Of a DNA stretch of 12,054 nt, positions 1 through 6,543 are shown in pieces. Each line of letters begins with the position of its first letter. Within the stretch, counting starts at the first letter, position 1. A program made the translations under genes and the position numbers. The notes beneath the pieces were generated by a model. The model did no database searches. It saw only the letters and a program-made list of their open reading frames with translations, and had not been told where the DNA came from. Origin of the DNA: 43-108 sp001915545 (GTDB lineage Bacteria; Bacteroidota; Bacteroidia; Bacteroidales; Bacteroidaceae); contig CABUGV010000060.1 in assembly GCA_902491215.1 (NCBI GenBank), forward strand, positions 1-12,054, written 5' to 3'.

Positions 1-173
1 CCCAGACGATGATCAGACAAGCCTGCCGCTTTTGCCATATGCTCAAACGGAAACACCGAGTGAAGCCTGCCAAGCTCACTCTCATTGAAACTCTTGCGAT
101 ATTTTTCTATAATATCAAATTCTGTAAAGCCCAAAGTAGGCTGAATTTCTGAAATATTTTGTATCTTAGCCAT
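1..173 (-). CDS. Transposase, N-terminal part only (runs off the left edge)
   Basis: An open frame starts at the ATG at 173 and continues off the left edge, giving 57 visible codons. An in-frame TAA two codons upstream of the ATG fixes the start. The visible N-terminus has the segments FTEFDIIEKYRKSF and ELGRLHSVFPFEHMA. I recognise this style from N-terminal domains of DDE transposases common in Bacteroidetes insertion sequences, where a ...LGRLHSV.PF... motif precedes the catalytic domain. The catalytic residues are outside the window, so activity and exact IS family cannot be judged. If it is an IS, its 5' terminal end should lie between about 174 and 360. No terminal inverted repeat can be paired because the far end is not visible. 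The family assignment rests on memory of related proteins. Confidence 0.6.
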   Translation of the reverse strand, partial: MAKIQNISEIQPTLGFTEFDIIEKYRKSFNESELGRLHSVFPFEHMAKAAGLSDHRL

Positions 174-189
174 ATCTTAGTCATGGAAT

Positions 190-228
190 TTCCCCCGTTT
201 TGGCTGTCAAACCTTATTTTCGGGGGAA
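190..228. repeat. 8-bp perfect inverted repeat upstream of the transposase
   Basis: TTCCCCCG at 190-197 and its exact reverse complement CGGGGGAA at 221-228 flank a 23-base spacer, just upstream of the transposase ATG at 173. The C/G-run arms stand out in AT-rich surroundings. It could be a transposase-binding subterminal repeat, a hairpin in the transposase leader, or part of the IS end. The sequence alone does not decide. Confidence 0.45.
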
Positions 229-241
229 TACCTAAAGATAC

Positions 242-288
242 AAAAAAGCCAGCTAATTCGCAACACTTTGTGTATGAATTAGTTGGCT
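242..288 (-). terminator. Intrinsic terminator downstream of the LRR surface protein gene
   Basis: On the minus strand a 13-base arm (plus 276-288) pairs with the arm at 247-259 with a single mismatch. The loop (260-275) contains a further ACAC/GTGT pairing, and a run of six T residues follows (plus A run 242-247). This is a textbook Rho-independent terminator about 80 bases after the LRR stop codon. It would separate that transcript from the transposase gene downstream. A second copy of most of the 5' arm lies at 317-328, inside the tandem repeat. Confidence 0.8.
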
Positions 289-356
289 AATTTTATTCTA
301 TTTACTGAATATCCCTAATTAGTTGGCTGATTTTATAAAATTTACAGAATACCCCC
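277..356. repeat. 40-bp tandem direct repeat, two copies
   Basis: Positions 277-316 and 317-356 align without gaps over 40 bases with 33 identities. The first 12 bases (AATTAGTTGGCT) are identical. The repeat duplicates one arm of the terminator at 242-288, so either copy could pair with the arm at 247-259. It lies between the LRR stop codon and the neighbouring transposase gene. A local slippage or IS-associated duplication is a reasonable but unproven origin. Confidence 0.75.
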
Positions 357-367
357 ATTTACACCTT

Positions 368-3300
368 TCACTTCAAGAACACCTTAATCGATGCTGTTTC
401 ATCCCCATTTCTAAAATTAATAATATAGACACCTGACATATTGACTGTAAATTCAGCATTAAAACCAAAACATCTTGCAACTGTATTTCCAGATGCATCA
501 ACTATAGAAGTATATGTATTTTCATTCAGACCACATATTTTTACATTCAGACCTTCTATATTAATTTTCATGTCAGTCAAAATATCATTTATTCCATTCG
601 AATAATTTACCCAGAAATTTGAATTAATAACCATATCCGGCATAGCATTGTTAGTAAAAACAAGTTTATAATCTCCATCAGAAATAAATTTGTACATTCC
701 TTCAGAAATATTCAATGGTAACGGGTCATGCGAACTACTAATACTAATCTCTACAGGATTGCCTTCTTTGTCAAACAATTCTCTAGAAAGATCCAATACA
801 TCCCCCTTATAAAGCTGATTTGACGGTAAATCACAATAAAACAGCGACACCTCGTCATCATCTTTAACATAAGCTCTATATAGATCATTAGAGATCTGCG
901 AGAAGGCAAAATGATTGTTTTCGCCACTAAAATATTGCAAATTAGGAAGGTTAAGACTCTCTAATATTTCAATTTTATTATTTGAACAATATAATTGTTC
1001 CAAATGACTGCAGTTTTTAACATCAAGTTTCTGTAATTTGTTTGCTAAACAAGAAAGATATTTCAAATTTACACAATCCGACAAATCCAAATCATCAAGT
1101 TTATTTAAAGAACAATCTAAATATTCCAAATAGTGCAAGCCATTTAAATCGAGTTTATTCAATTGATTACGCTGACAATTAAACTGATTTAGATATACGA
1201 ATGAATTTATATCAAAAGTTTCAACATTCAATTTAGCAATTCCGAGATTCTTAACGTTACCAGGGTTCTTCACGACAAAATCTTCAAGCTTTACATCAAC
1301 ATTTTGTTCGTAATACTTATAATTTAAATTTATATCGTATATGTTATCACCTGCAACAGCAAATTCATTCTCTCCAGGCTCAAGTTTCAACGACATTTCT
1401 CCTGGTCCTGACGCAACCCAACCATTCTTGTCATAAACAAAACAACTAGAATAAATTCTTATGGTATGGGTTGTCTGTTCTGAAGCATTCAGACAAAAAT
1501 AAATGTCACCAGCGGCCAAATCAGGCTTTTGGCCAACATAAGAAGCATGAAATTTCACATGTGATTCTGGTACAAATGAAGCTTCTGCACTATACATAGC
1601 AGGATATCCATCAGCCGTCCACTTTAAAAAATCAAACTTAATAACAGAATTTTCTTCTATAGTCTCATCTGTACAAATTGAGGCAGCTTCACCGTGAGCA
1701 TAAAGTCCTGAGCCATATACGGGATTTGTATCATCAAAATCAGTATAAACGACAACAGAATAGCCACCCTCGTATATGTTTGCACACTTTTCCCAATACT
1801 CAGACATACGATATATTCCGACATAGTCATCAGGAACGTAAAGCGAAACACGTTCCAGAAGTCCTTCTTCTGGTGATGAAGTAAAAATTGCAGGCTGAAA
1901 TGCTGCAGAATATATCGTACTTAAAGAAGAAGAACCAGAAAGTCCCTCTATTGATGAAAGAGCTACAGGCAACTTAAGAATAGATAAAGAACTTGCATTA
2001 TTCAATCCAGACAACGATGTAAGCTGATAACAATTAAAAAGATCCAATTGCTCCAGTTTTTCACAATTATCAAGACCACTTATTTGCGTTATTGTAGAAG
2101 GAAGATATAAAGCCTTAAGAGAAGAATATGACAATGCCGGAAACCTTGTGCCACCAACAACAACAGCACGTGTAGACCCATTGCCTAAAGCGACAGAAAC
2201 CTCACCTTCAATGTCGGAGGTCAACAATGAAGCATCTAGGCCTTTAAAAGTTTTTAACGGACTAGATGTAAAATCTACAGTTTCGAGACGTGGACAATCG
2301 GACAAAGCTCGTTCTACATAAACAAGTTTTTTAGCATTTGATGCATCTAGAGACCTAAGATACATCATATTATTTGAATCTTCAAATCGGCATATAGATT
2401 TAGGTAGAACAAGTGTTTCAGCTTCTATTCCACTACAAGACAACTCCTCGATTGCATCTGGAAGTTCCAATTGTGCAACTGGAGCATTGATTGTTATTTT
2501 TCTCAAGTTAACCGGTAACTGTATATTTTCCAATGCTTTAGCATAAACATTCAATTCTTCCAACTTTACACAAGCAGAAAAATCTGCATCACGAAGAAAA
2601 GTTGATGACAATTTATCACAACTTACTAAAGTAGAAGGCATCACCAATGACCTAAATCTAAAGTCCGGACAACTAAATGATACCACACCCTCAGGAACAA
2701 CAAGATCGCCACCAAGAAACTTGCAACTCTTAATATAAAGACGATAATTTCCTGATGGAAACTTGATAGTACACAAAGATTCTGATGAAATTGTCAGAGT
2801 TTCATCAGAAAAAGACGATCCTGAAATATCTAAATGATAAAGATGAGGAAGGGAGCAAAGGAAACTCATATCTTCGGAATTAAGCCTACCAAAAACCTTA
2901 AGTTTTCGTACATCACTTCTAGAAAAGCCTTGTTGGCCCAAAACAGACATCAACATACCCTCAGAAACATCATTTACAACAATCTCATTTATTTCATTAA
3001 CGCAGTCAACACCTGGAAACACATCATCATAAGAATTACTAGAAACAATATAAGCAATATCAGCATTATTATCCTTTCCGAACTCAACTTTCTCTGCAGA
3101 CCTTATTACAAGTCCACTTACTACCTTATCCTTGAGTACACCTTCAGCAACATTTTTGGTCAAAGAATTCAGTTCCAGTTCCCCTGTAAAACACGGTGCG
3201 ATACCGATTAAAGTACTCATATCCTTAGAATAAACAATATTATCAACACTAGTAGCAGTCGCAGAGTATTTGGGAACCTCTAATTCGGCTAAAGTTGACA

Positions 3301-3808
3301 TTTTCAGAAACGCATCTGTCTCAATTGATGCAATATTTTTAGGTAAAATGATACGAACAAGAGACGAACTTCCTGAATGATATTTACTTATAGAATTATC
3401 GCATACCTCAGTAAAAGCATGTATAGGCAATGTATTTGCATAATATTCATCTTTAGTAGGCTCATTACCAACAACCCAATCAGACGTTATCGGCGAAAAA
3501 CATCCATCTTCAGTACTATAACGAATCACAGCTTCTGACAAATCTAATTCGCGAGTGCGATTCATAGTAACATCTTTAAGTGTTTGAAAATCATGAGCAT
3601 TTATATTTCCAACAATTTTAAGCCTCGTGGCCACATAAGCCTCAGCAGGAAGTACCAATTTACCGGCTTCAGGAGAAACTATTGTACATACATTTGAAGG
3701 ATAAGCAAAGCCACCCAATATGCACGACATAATAATAAAACAATAAAAACGCTTGAAATACAAAGAAGAAAAAATTCTTAGATTTCTACATAATAATTTT
3801 GCACTCAT
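368..3808 (-). CDS. Large secreted leucine-rich repeat surface protein, BspA-like, with T9SS-like C-terminal domain
   Basis: The 1146-residue product is predicted to be exported. A basic N-terminus and hydrophobic stretch (about residues 15-36) look like a signal peptide; M27 is a less likely alternative start. Residues about 60-640 are irregular leucine-rich repeats of the BspA/Treponema type (LRR_5-like). Residues about 683-760 resemble a divergent InlB B-repeat (G.G.Y..GE, then F..W...G, then A.Y). Residues 873-956 are four exact 21-residue internalin-like repeats with a cysteine at position 6 of each (C878, C899, C920, C941). Residues about 1072-1146 (VDASGNTV, MSGVYIINF, final basic strand) look like a type IX secretion sorting domain. 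BspA-like proteins in this group are linked to adhesion and surface binding; the ligand here is unknown. Base composition is clearly more AT-rich than dprA or the sdh genes, and a transposase gene lies beyond its terminator, so acquisition by transfer is plausible. The ATG at 3808 is preceded by a 122-base gap from dprA; I see no convincing promoter there. Confidence 0.88.
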   Translation of the reverse strand: MSAKLLCRNLRIFSSLYFKRFYCFIIMSCILGGFAYPSNVCTIVSPEAGKLVLPAEAYVATRLKIVGNINAHDFQTLKDVTMNRTRELDLSEAVIRYSTEDGCFSPITSDWVVGNEPTKDEYYANTLPIHAFTEVCDNSISKYHSGSSSLVRIILPKNIASIETDAFLKMSTLAELEVPKYSATATSVDNIVYSKDMSTLIGIAPCFTGELELNSLTKNVAEGVLKDKVVSGLVIRSAEKVEFGKDNNADIAYIVSSNSYDDVFPGVDCVNEINEIVVNDVSEGMLMSVLGQQGFSRSDVRKLKVFGRLNSEDMSFLCSLPHLYHLDISGSSFSDETLTISSESLCTIKFPSGNYRLYIKSCKFLGGDLVVPEGVVSFSCPDFRFRSLVMPSTLVSCDKLSSTFLRDADFSACVKLEELNVYAKALENIQLPVNLRKITINAPVAQLELPDAIEELSCSGIEAETLVLPKSICRFEDSNNMMYLRSLDASNAKKLVYVERALSDCPRLETVDFTSSPLKTFKGLDASLLTSDIEGEVSVALGNGSTRAVVVGGTRFPALSYSSLKALYLPSTITQISGLDNCEKLEQLDLFNCYQLTSLSGLNNASSLSILKLPVALSSIEGLSGSSSLSTIYSAAFQPAIFTSSPEEGLLERVSLYVPDDYVGIYRMSEYWEKCANIYEGGYSVVVYTDFDDTNPVYGSGLYAHGEAASICTDETIEENSVIKFDFLKWTADGYPAMYSAEASFVPESHVKFHASYVGQKPDLAAGDIYFCLNASEQTTHTIRIYSSCFVYDKNGWVASGPGEMSLKLEPGENEFAVAGDNIYDINLNYKYYEQNVDVKLEDFVVKNPGNVKNLGIAKLNVETFDINSFVYLNQFNCQRNQLNKLDLNGLHYLEYLDCSLNKLDDLDLSDCVNLKYLSCLANKLQKLDVKNCSHLEQLYCSNNKIEILESLNLPNLQYFSGENNHFAFSQISNDLYRAYVKDDDEVSLFYCDLPSNQLYKGDVLDLSRELFDKEGNPVEISISSSHDPLPLNISEGMYKFISDGDYKLVFTNNAMPDMVINSNFWVNYSNGINDILTDMKINIEGLNVKICGLNENTYTSIVDASGNTVARCFGFNAEFTVNMSGVYIINFRNGDETASIKVFLK

Positions 3809-3930
3809 AATTTAAAATAAGGACCCCCGGTTTAACATACCACAAATGCCTGTGGAATCCATTAATGCAGGCTATTGCGACAAATAATATAAATCAATTC
3901 TTCTATTAAAATTCTTTCCCAATAATGCCA

Positions 3931-5058
3931 TTACCCACGCACCAACCGATAGCGCGCCCCTCCAAGCACGCGGACGATGCCTTTCATCTCCAATTCGAAG
4001 AGCAACGAACTGACTTTACTGTAAGGCATATTGGTGTCGACTACAATCTGATTAATTTGTTTGTCGTCTACTGATTTCAAGGTATCTATTATAGTCTGTT
4101 CTTCAGGTGAAAACTCTGGAAAGAGCTCCTGCTGAACGGGGTCTGACGATGAAGTTTCAAGAGGGTTCTTCCAGCAGAGGGCATTTATCAAGTCTTCGGC
4201 CGACTGAATAAGCGCAGCACGACCGGAACGGATGAGCGCGTTACACCCTTCGCTGTATTGGTCGTAGACTCTGCCTGGGAAAGCCAAAACATCTCGATTA
4301 TAGCTTGTTGCAAGATCCGCAGTTATGAGAGCGCCTCCGCTTGATGCGCTTTCGACGACGATTGTTGCATCGCACATGCCGGCAACAATACGGTTGCGTC
4401 TGACGAAATTGCCTTTGTCAGGCTTTGTAGCACTCATGTATTCGGTCAACAGACCTCCGCCATGTGCAACCATGTCGGAAGCCGTCTGACGATGCATCGT
4501 AGGATATATTCGGTCAAGACCATGAGCCAATACAGCAACAGTTGGCATACCCGAGGACAGTGCAAAACGATGGGCATTGATGTCTATGCCGTAAGCAAGT
4601 CCGCTGACAATTATGGTATCGGGATAATATCGGCATAAGTCTGTAATAAAGCTATTGCAGATGTCACGACCGTATTCTGTGCAATGGCGTGTACCAACCA
4701 TGCTGATGATGCGCGAATGATTGAGATCGGCAGTACCGGCATAAAACAAAACCAAAGGCGAATCAGCGCACTCACGAAGCCTCCAAGGGTAATCGGAATC
4801 GTTGAAACATAGAACGCGCAGGTGGTTGCGGGAGATAAAATCGAATTCCTGTTCGGCACGTGCAACAGCCTCATCTATGTCAGAAACGGCCTTTATAAGC
4901 TTGTCTGAAACATCTGGCATGAAATCACGCAGATTCTTTCTATTGTCGAATACAGCAGTCGCACACCCCATACGTTCGTACAGAATGCGCGAATTGCTTA
5001 GTCCGAGACCCTTTATTCGGGTCAAAGCCATCGTATATATGATTTCCTGCTCTGTCAA
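3931..5058 (-). CDS. dprA: DNA processing protein DprA (Smf family)
   Basis: DprA binds incoming single-stranded DNA and loads RecA during natural transformation; it is also kept in many species not known to be transformable. The 375-residue product has the full family layout. An N-terminal helical/SAM-like region spans about 1-80. The Rossmann-like DNA-binding core spans about 85-295, with VGTR (121-124), SGLAYGID (152-159), VLAHGLDRIYP (176-186), RRNRIVAG (220-227), SGGALITADLA (240-250) and FPGR (260-263). A C-terminal winged-helix domain spans about 310-375. I chose the TTG start at 5058 because the segment EQEIIYTMALTRI matches the usual N-terminus of Bacteroidetes DprA. The ATG at 5031 would remove nine of those residues. 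The gene lies 48 bases after the thioesterase stop, so the two are probably cotranscribed. Confidence 0.95.
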   Translation of the reverse strand: MTEQEIIYTMALTRIKGLGLSNSRILYERMGCATAVFDNRKNLRDFMPDVSDKLIKAVSDIDEAVARAEQEFDFISRNHLRVLCFNDSDYPWRLRECADSPLVLFYAGTADLNHSRIISMVGTRHCTEYGRDICNSFITDLCRYYPDTIIVSGLAYGIDINAHRFALSSGMPTVAVLAHGLDRIYPTMHRQTASDMVAHGGGLLTEYMSATKPDKGNFVRRNRIVAGMCDATIVVESASSGGALITADLATSYNRDVLAFPGRVYDQYSEGCNALIRSGRAALIQSAEDLINALCWKNPLETSSSDPVQQELFPEFSPEEQTIIDTLKSVDDKQINQIVVDTNMPYSKVSSLLFELEMKGIVRVLGGARYRLVRG

Positions 5059-5106
5059 TATAAAATATAATGTAAATATTAAATCCGCCCGAAAACAAAT
5101 ACTGCA

Positions 5107-5514
5107 TTATTCCTGAGCTACAGAGTCCACCAAACTATTCATCTCTGGAGACTCTGAGAGTTTGCCATTTACGAGGCATACAGCATCTACCTGAGCCTTG
5201 ATGACAACTTTCATATCAGGCAGACGGAATATGTCCTGCATGAATATGTACCTAAGTCCATCCTTCTTGATATAAAGTTTGGAAACGAACTCATCGCCGC
5301 TCTTCAAAGGTGTCTTGAACTGCATAGTCAGACGTGCGACAACCGCGTCTGTACCTTGTTCATGTAGTTTGGCAAAACTTATATTGTTGGCCAAAAGGAA
5401 TTCGTGTCTTGTGTGTTCTATGTAGTGCTGGTAGTTTGCATTATTCACTATTCCCTGCAGGTCGCACTCATAGTCGCGCACCTTCATCTTAAGTTCAAAT
5501 ATGTATTTATCCAT
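5107..5514 (-). CDS. Acyl-CoA thioesterase, hot-dog fold (4HBT / YbgC-like)
   Basis: This 135-residue protein belongs to the 4-hydroxybenzoyl-CoA thioesterase-like hot-dog family, cytosolic enzymes that hydrolyse acyl-CoA or acyl-ACP thioesters. The signature YECDLQGIVNNANYQHYIEHTR lies at about residues 15-36, including the expected catalytic aspartate D18 in CDLQG and the conserved NNxxY, E and R positions. The C-terminal beta strands (FKTPLKSGDEF, RYIFMQDIFR, AQVDAVCL) fit the fold. I use the ATG at 5514 because the signature then sits at the normal distance from the N-terminus. An upstream frame to 5541 has no family support and would need a non-standard region. The physiological substrate cannot be read from sequence. 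It is the first gene of a likely two-gene unit with dprA. Confidence 0.87.
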   Translation of the reverse strand: MDKYIFELKMKVRDYECDLQGIVNNANYQHYIEHTRHEFLLANNISFAKLHEQGTDAVVARLTMQFKTPLKSGDEFVSKLYIKKDGLRYIFMQDIFRLPDMKVVIKAQVDAVCLVNGKLSESPEMNSLVDSVAQE

Positions 5515-5561
5515 CGTACGAAAAATATTACTTATCTGCACATTGCATTACCCGTTAACAG

Positions 5562-5592
5562 CAATGTTAATATCGATGCGAAAATAAACAAA
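5562..5592 (-). promoter_or_regulatory. Candidate Bacteroidetes promoter for thioesterase-dprA
   Basis: On the minus strand TTTG (5589-5592) is followed, after exactly 19 bases, by TAACATTG (5562-5569). This matches the Bacteroidetes sigma-ABfr pattern TTTG-N19-21-TAnnTTTG except for one base in the -7 box. It would start transcription about 40 bases upstream of the thioesterase ATG. A palindrome overlaps the -7 box. Inferred from motif and spacing only. Confidence 0.5.
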
Positions 5593-5633
5593 AATATCCT
5601 AAAGCACAATTATAACCAGACATTTGAATACAC

Positions 5634-5673
5634 AAAAGCCGGACATCGCACACACAAGTGTCCGATATCCGGC
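5634..5673 (-). terminator. Intrinsic terminator of the sdhCAB operon
   Basis: Arms of 11 bases (5638-5648 and 5663-5673) pair with one mismatch and are GC-rich (GCCGG/CCGGC ends). The loop can extend the stem through ACAC/GTGT pairing. On the minus strand the hairpin is followed directly by TTTTGTGT. It lies about 70 bases after the sdhB stop, which marks the end of the operon and insulates the thioesterase promoter. Confidence 0.85.
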
Positions 5674-5741
5674 GTATAATCGGATGAATAGCCTTAGGAT
5701 AATAGCTCTTATTGTTGCGGAACTATTACCTAAAAGCAATA

Positions 5742-6500
5742 TCAATCAGCCAACTTAGCCTTGATGAACTCGCGGTTCAGACGTGCAATGTTGGAAATAG
5801 TTTCACACTTAGGACATACAGCCTCACATGCACGTGTGTTTGTACAGTTACCGAATCCAAGTTCGTCCATCTTTGCAATCATTGCTTTAGCGCGCTTTGC
5901 AGCCTCTGGACGTCCCTGAGGAAGGAGAGCCAACTGGCTTACCTTTGAAGAAACGAAGAGCATTGCAGAACCATTCTTACAAGCAGCTACGCAAGCACCG
6001 CAACCGATGCATGATGCGCAGTCCATAGCCTCATCTGCATCCTGCTTAGGAATAAGGATTGCGTTGGCATCCTGAGGAGCACCAGTTCTTACAGTTACAT
6101 AACCACCAGCCTGAATGATCTTGTCGAATGCTGTACGGTCAACCATACAGTCCTTGATTACAGGGAAACCTGCAGAACGCCAAGGCTCAACAGTGATTAC
6201 ATCACCATCCTTGAAACGGCGCATATAGAGCTGGCATGTTGTGGCTCCACGCTCAGTCTTTCCGTGTGGAGTACCGTTGATGTAGAGCGAGCACATACCG
6301 CAGATACCTTCACGGCAATCATGGTCGAATACGAACGGCTCCTTGCCTTCTTCAATAAGCATCTCGTTGAGGATATCCAACATTTCCAGGAAAGAAGTAT
6401 CTCCAGGAATATCCTTCATTTCTTTCTGTTCAAAATGTCCCTTGTCCTTAGGTCCATTCTGCTTCCAATATTTAATTGTAAAACTTATATTCTTGTCCAT
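5742..6500 (-). CDS. sdhB: Succinate dehydrogenase / fumarate reductase iron-sulfur subunit
   Basis: This subunit carries electrons between the flavoprotein and the membrane cytochrome b through three iron-sulfur clusters. In the 252-residue product the [2Fe-2S] ligands fit C62, C67, C70 and C89. The last gap is 18 residues, longer than the 11 in E. coli SdhB, and I recall longer spacings in this Bacteroidetes branch. The ferredoxin-like half has CIGCGACVAAC (164-174), then C219, C225 and C229. By the standard family pattern C164, C167, C170 and C229 bind [4Fe-4S], and C174, C219 and C225 bind [3Fe-4S]. C161 is an extra nearby cysteine. It is the last gene of the sdhC-sdhA-sdhB set, 43 bases after sdhA. 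Sequence alone does not separate the two reaction directions; anaerobic Bacteroidales normally use the complex as a fumarate reductase. Confidence 0.96.
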   Translation of the reverse strand: MDKNISFTIKYWKQNGPKDKGHFEQKEMKDIPGDTSFLEMLDILNEMLIEEGKEPFVFDHDCREGICGMCSLYINGTPHGKTERGATTCQLYMRRFKDGDVITVEPWRSAGFPVIKDCMVDRTAFDKIIQAGGYVTVRTGAPQDANAILIPKQDADEAMDCASCIGCGACVAACKNGSAMLFVSSKVSQLALLPQGRPEAAKRAKAMIAKMDELGFGNCTNTRACEAVCPKCETISNIARLNREFIKAKLAD

Positions 6501-6543
6501 AATATGTTACGTTTAAATTGGCAAGTTGAGAAAATCAACCGGA

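Noticed and set aside
2834..3211. A 125-codon plus-strand open frame opposite the LRR gene
   Set aside because: It is antisense to strong LRR coding sequence, with low-complexity, asparagine/isoleucine-rich translation typical of AT-rich antisense DNA.
3840..3872. Overlapping short inverted repeats (CCACA/TGTGG and GCCTG/CAGGC) between dprA and the LRR gene, considered as a dprA terminator
   Set aside because: The stems are only 5 bp and no T run follows on the minus strand, so a terminator call is not supported.
3858..3926. Short minus-strand frames of under 20 codons between dprA and the LRR gene
   Set aside because: Too short, with no composition or context support.
3809..3930. TTATTTG-like sequence considered as the -7 box of the LRR gene promoter
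   Set aside because: The TA and TTTG blocks are separated by three rather than two bases and no -33 element is at the right distance.
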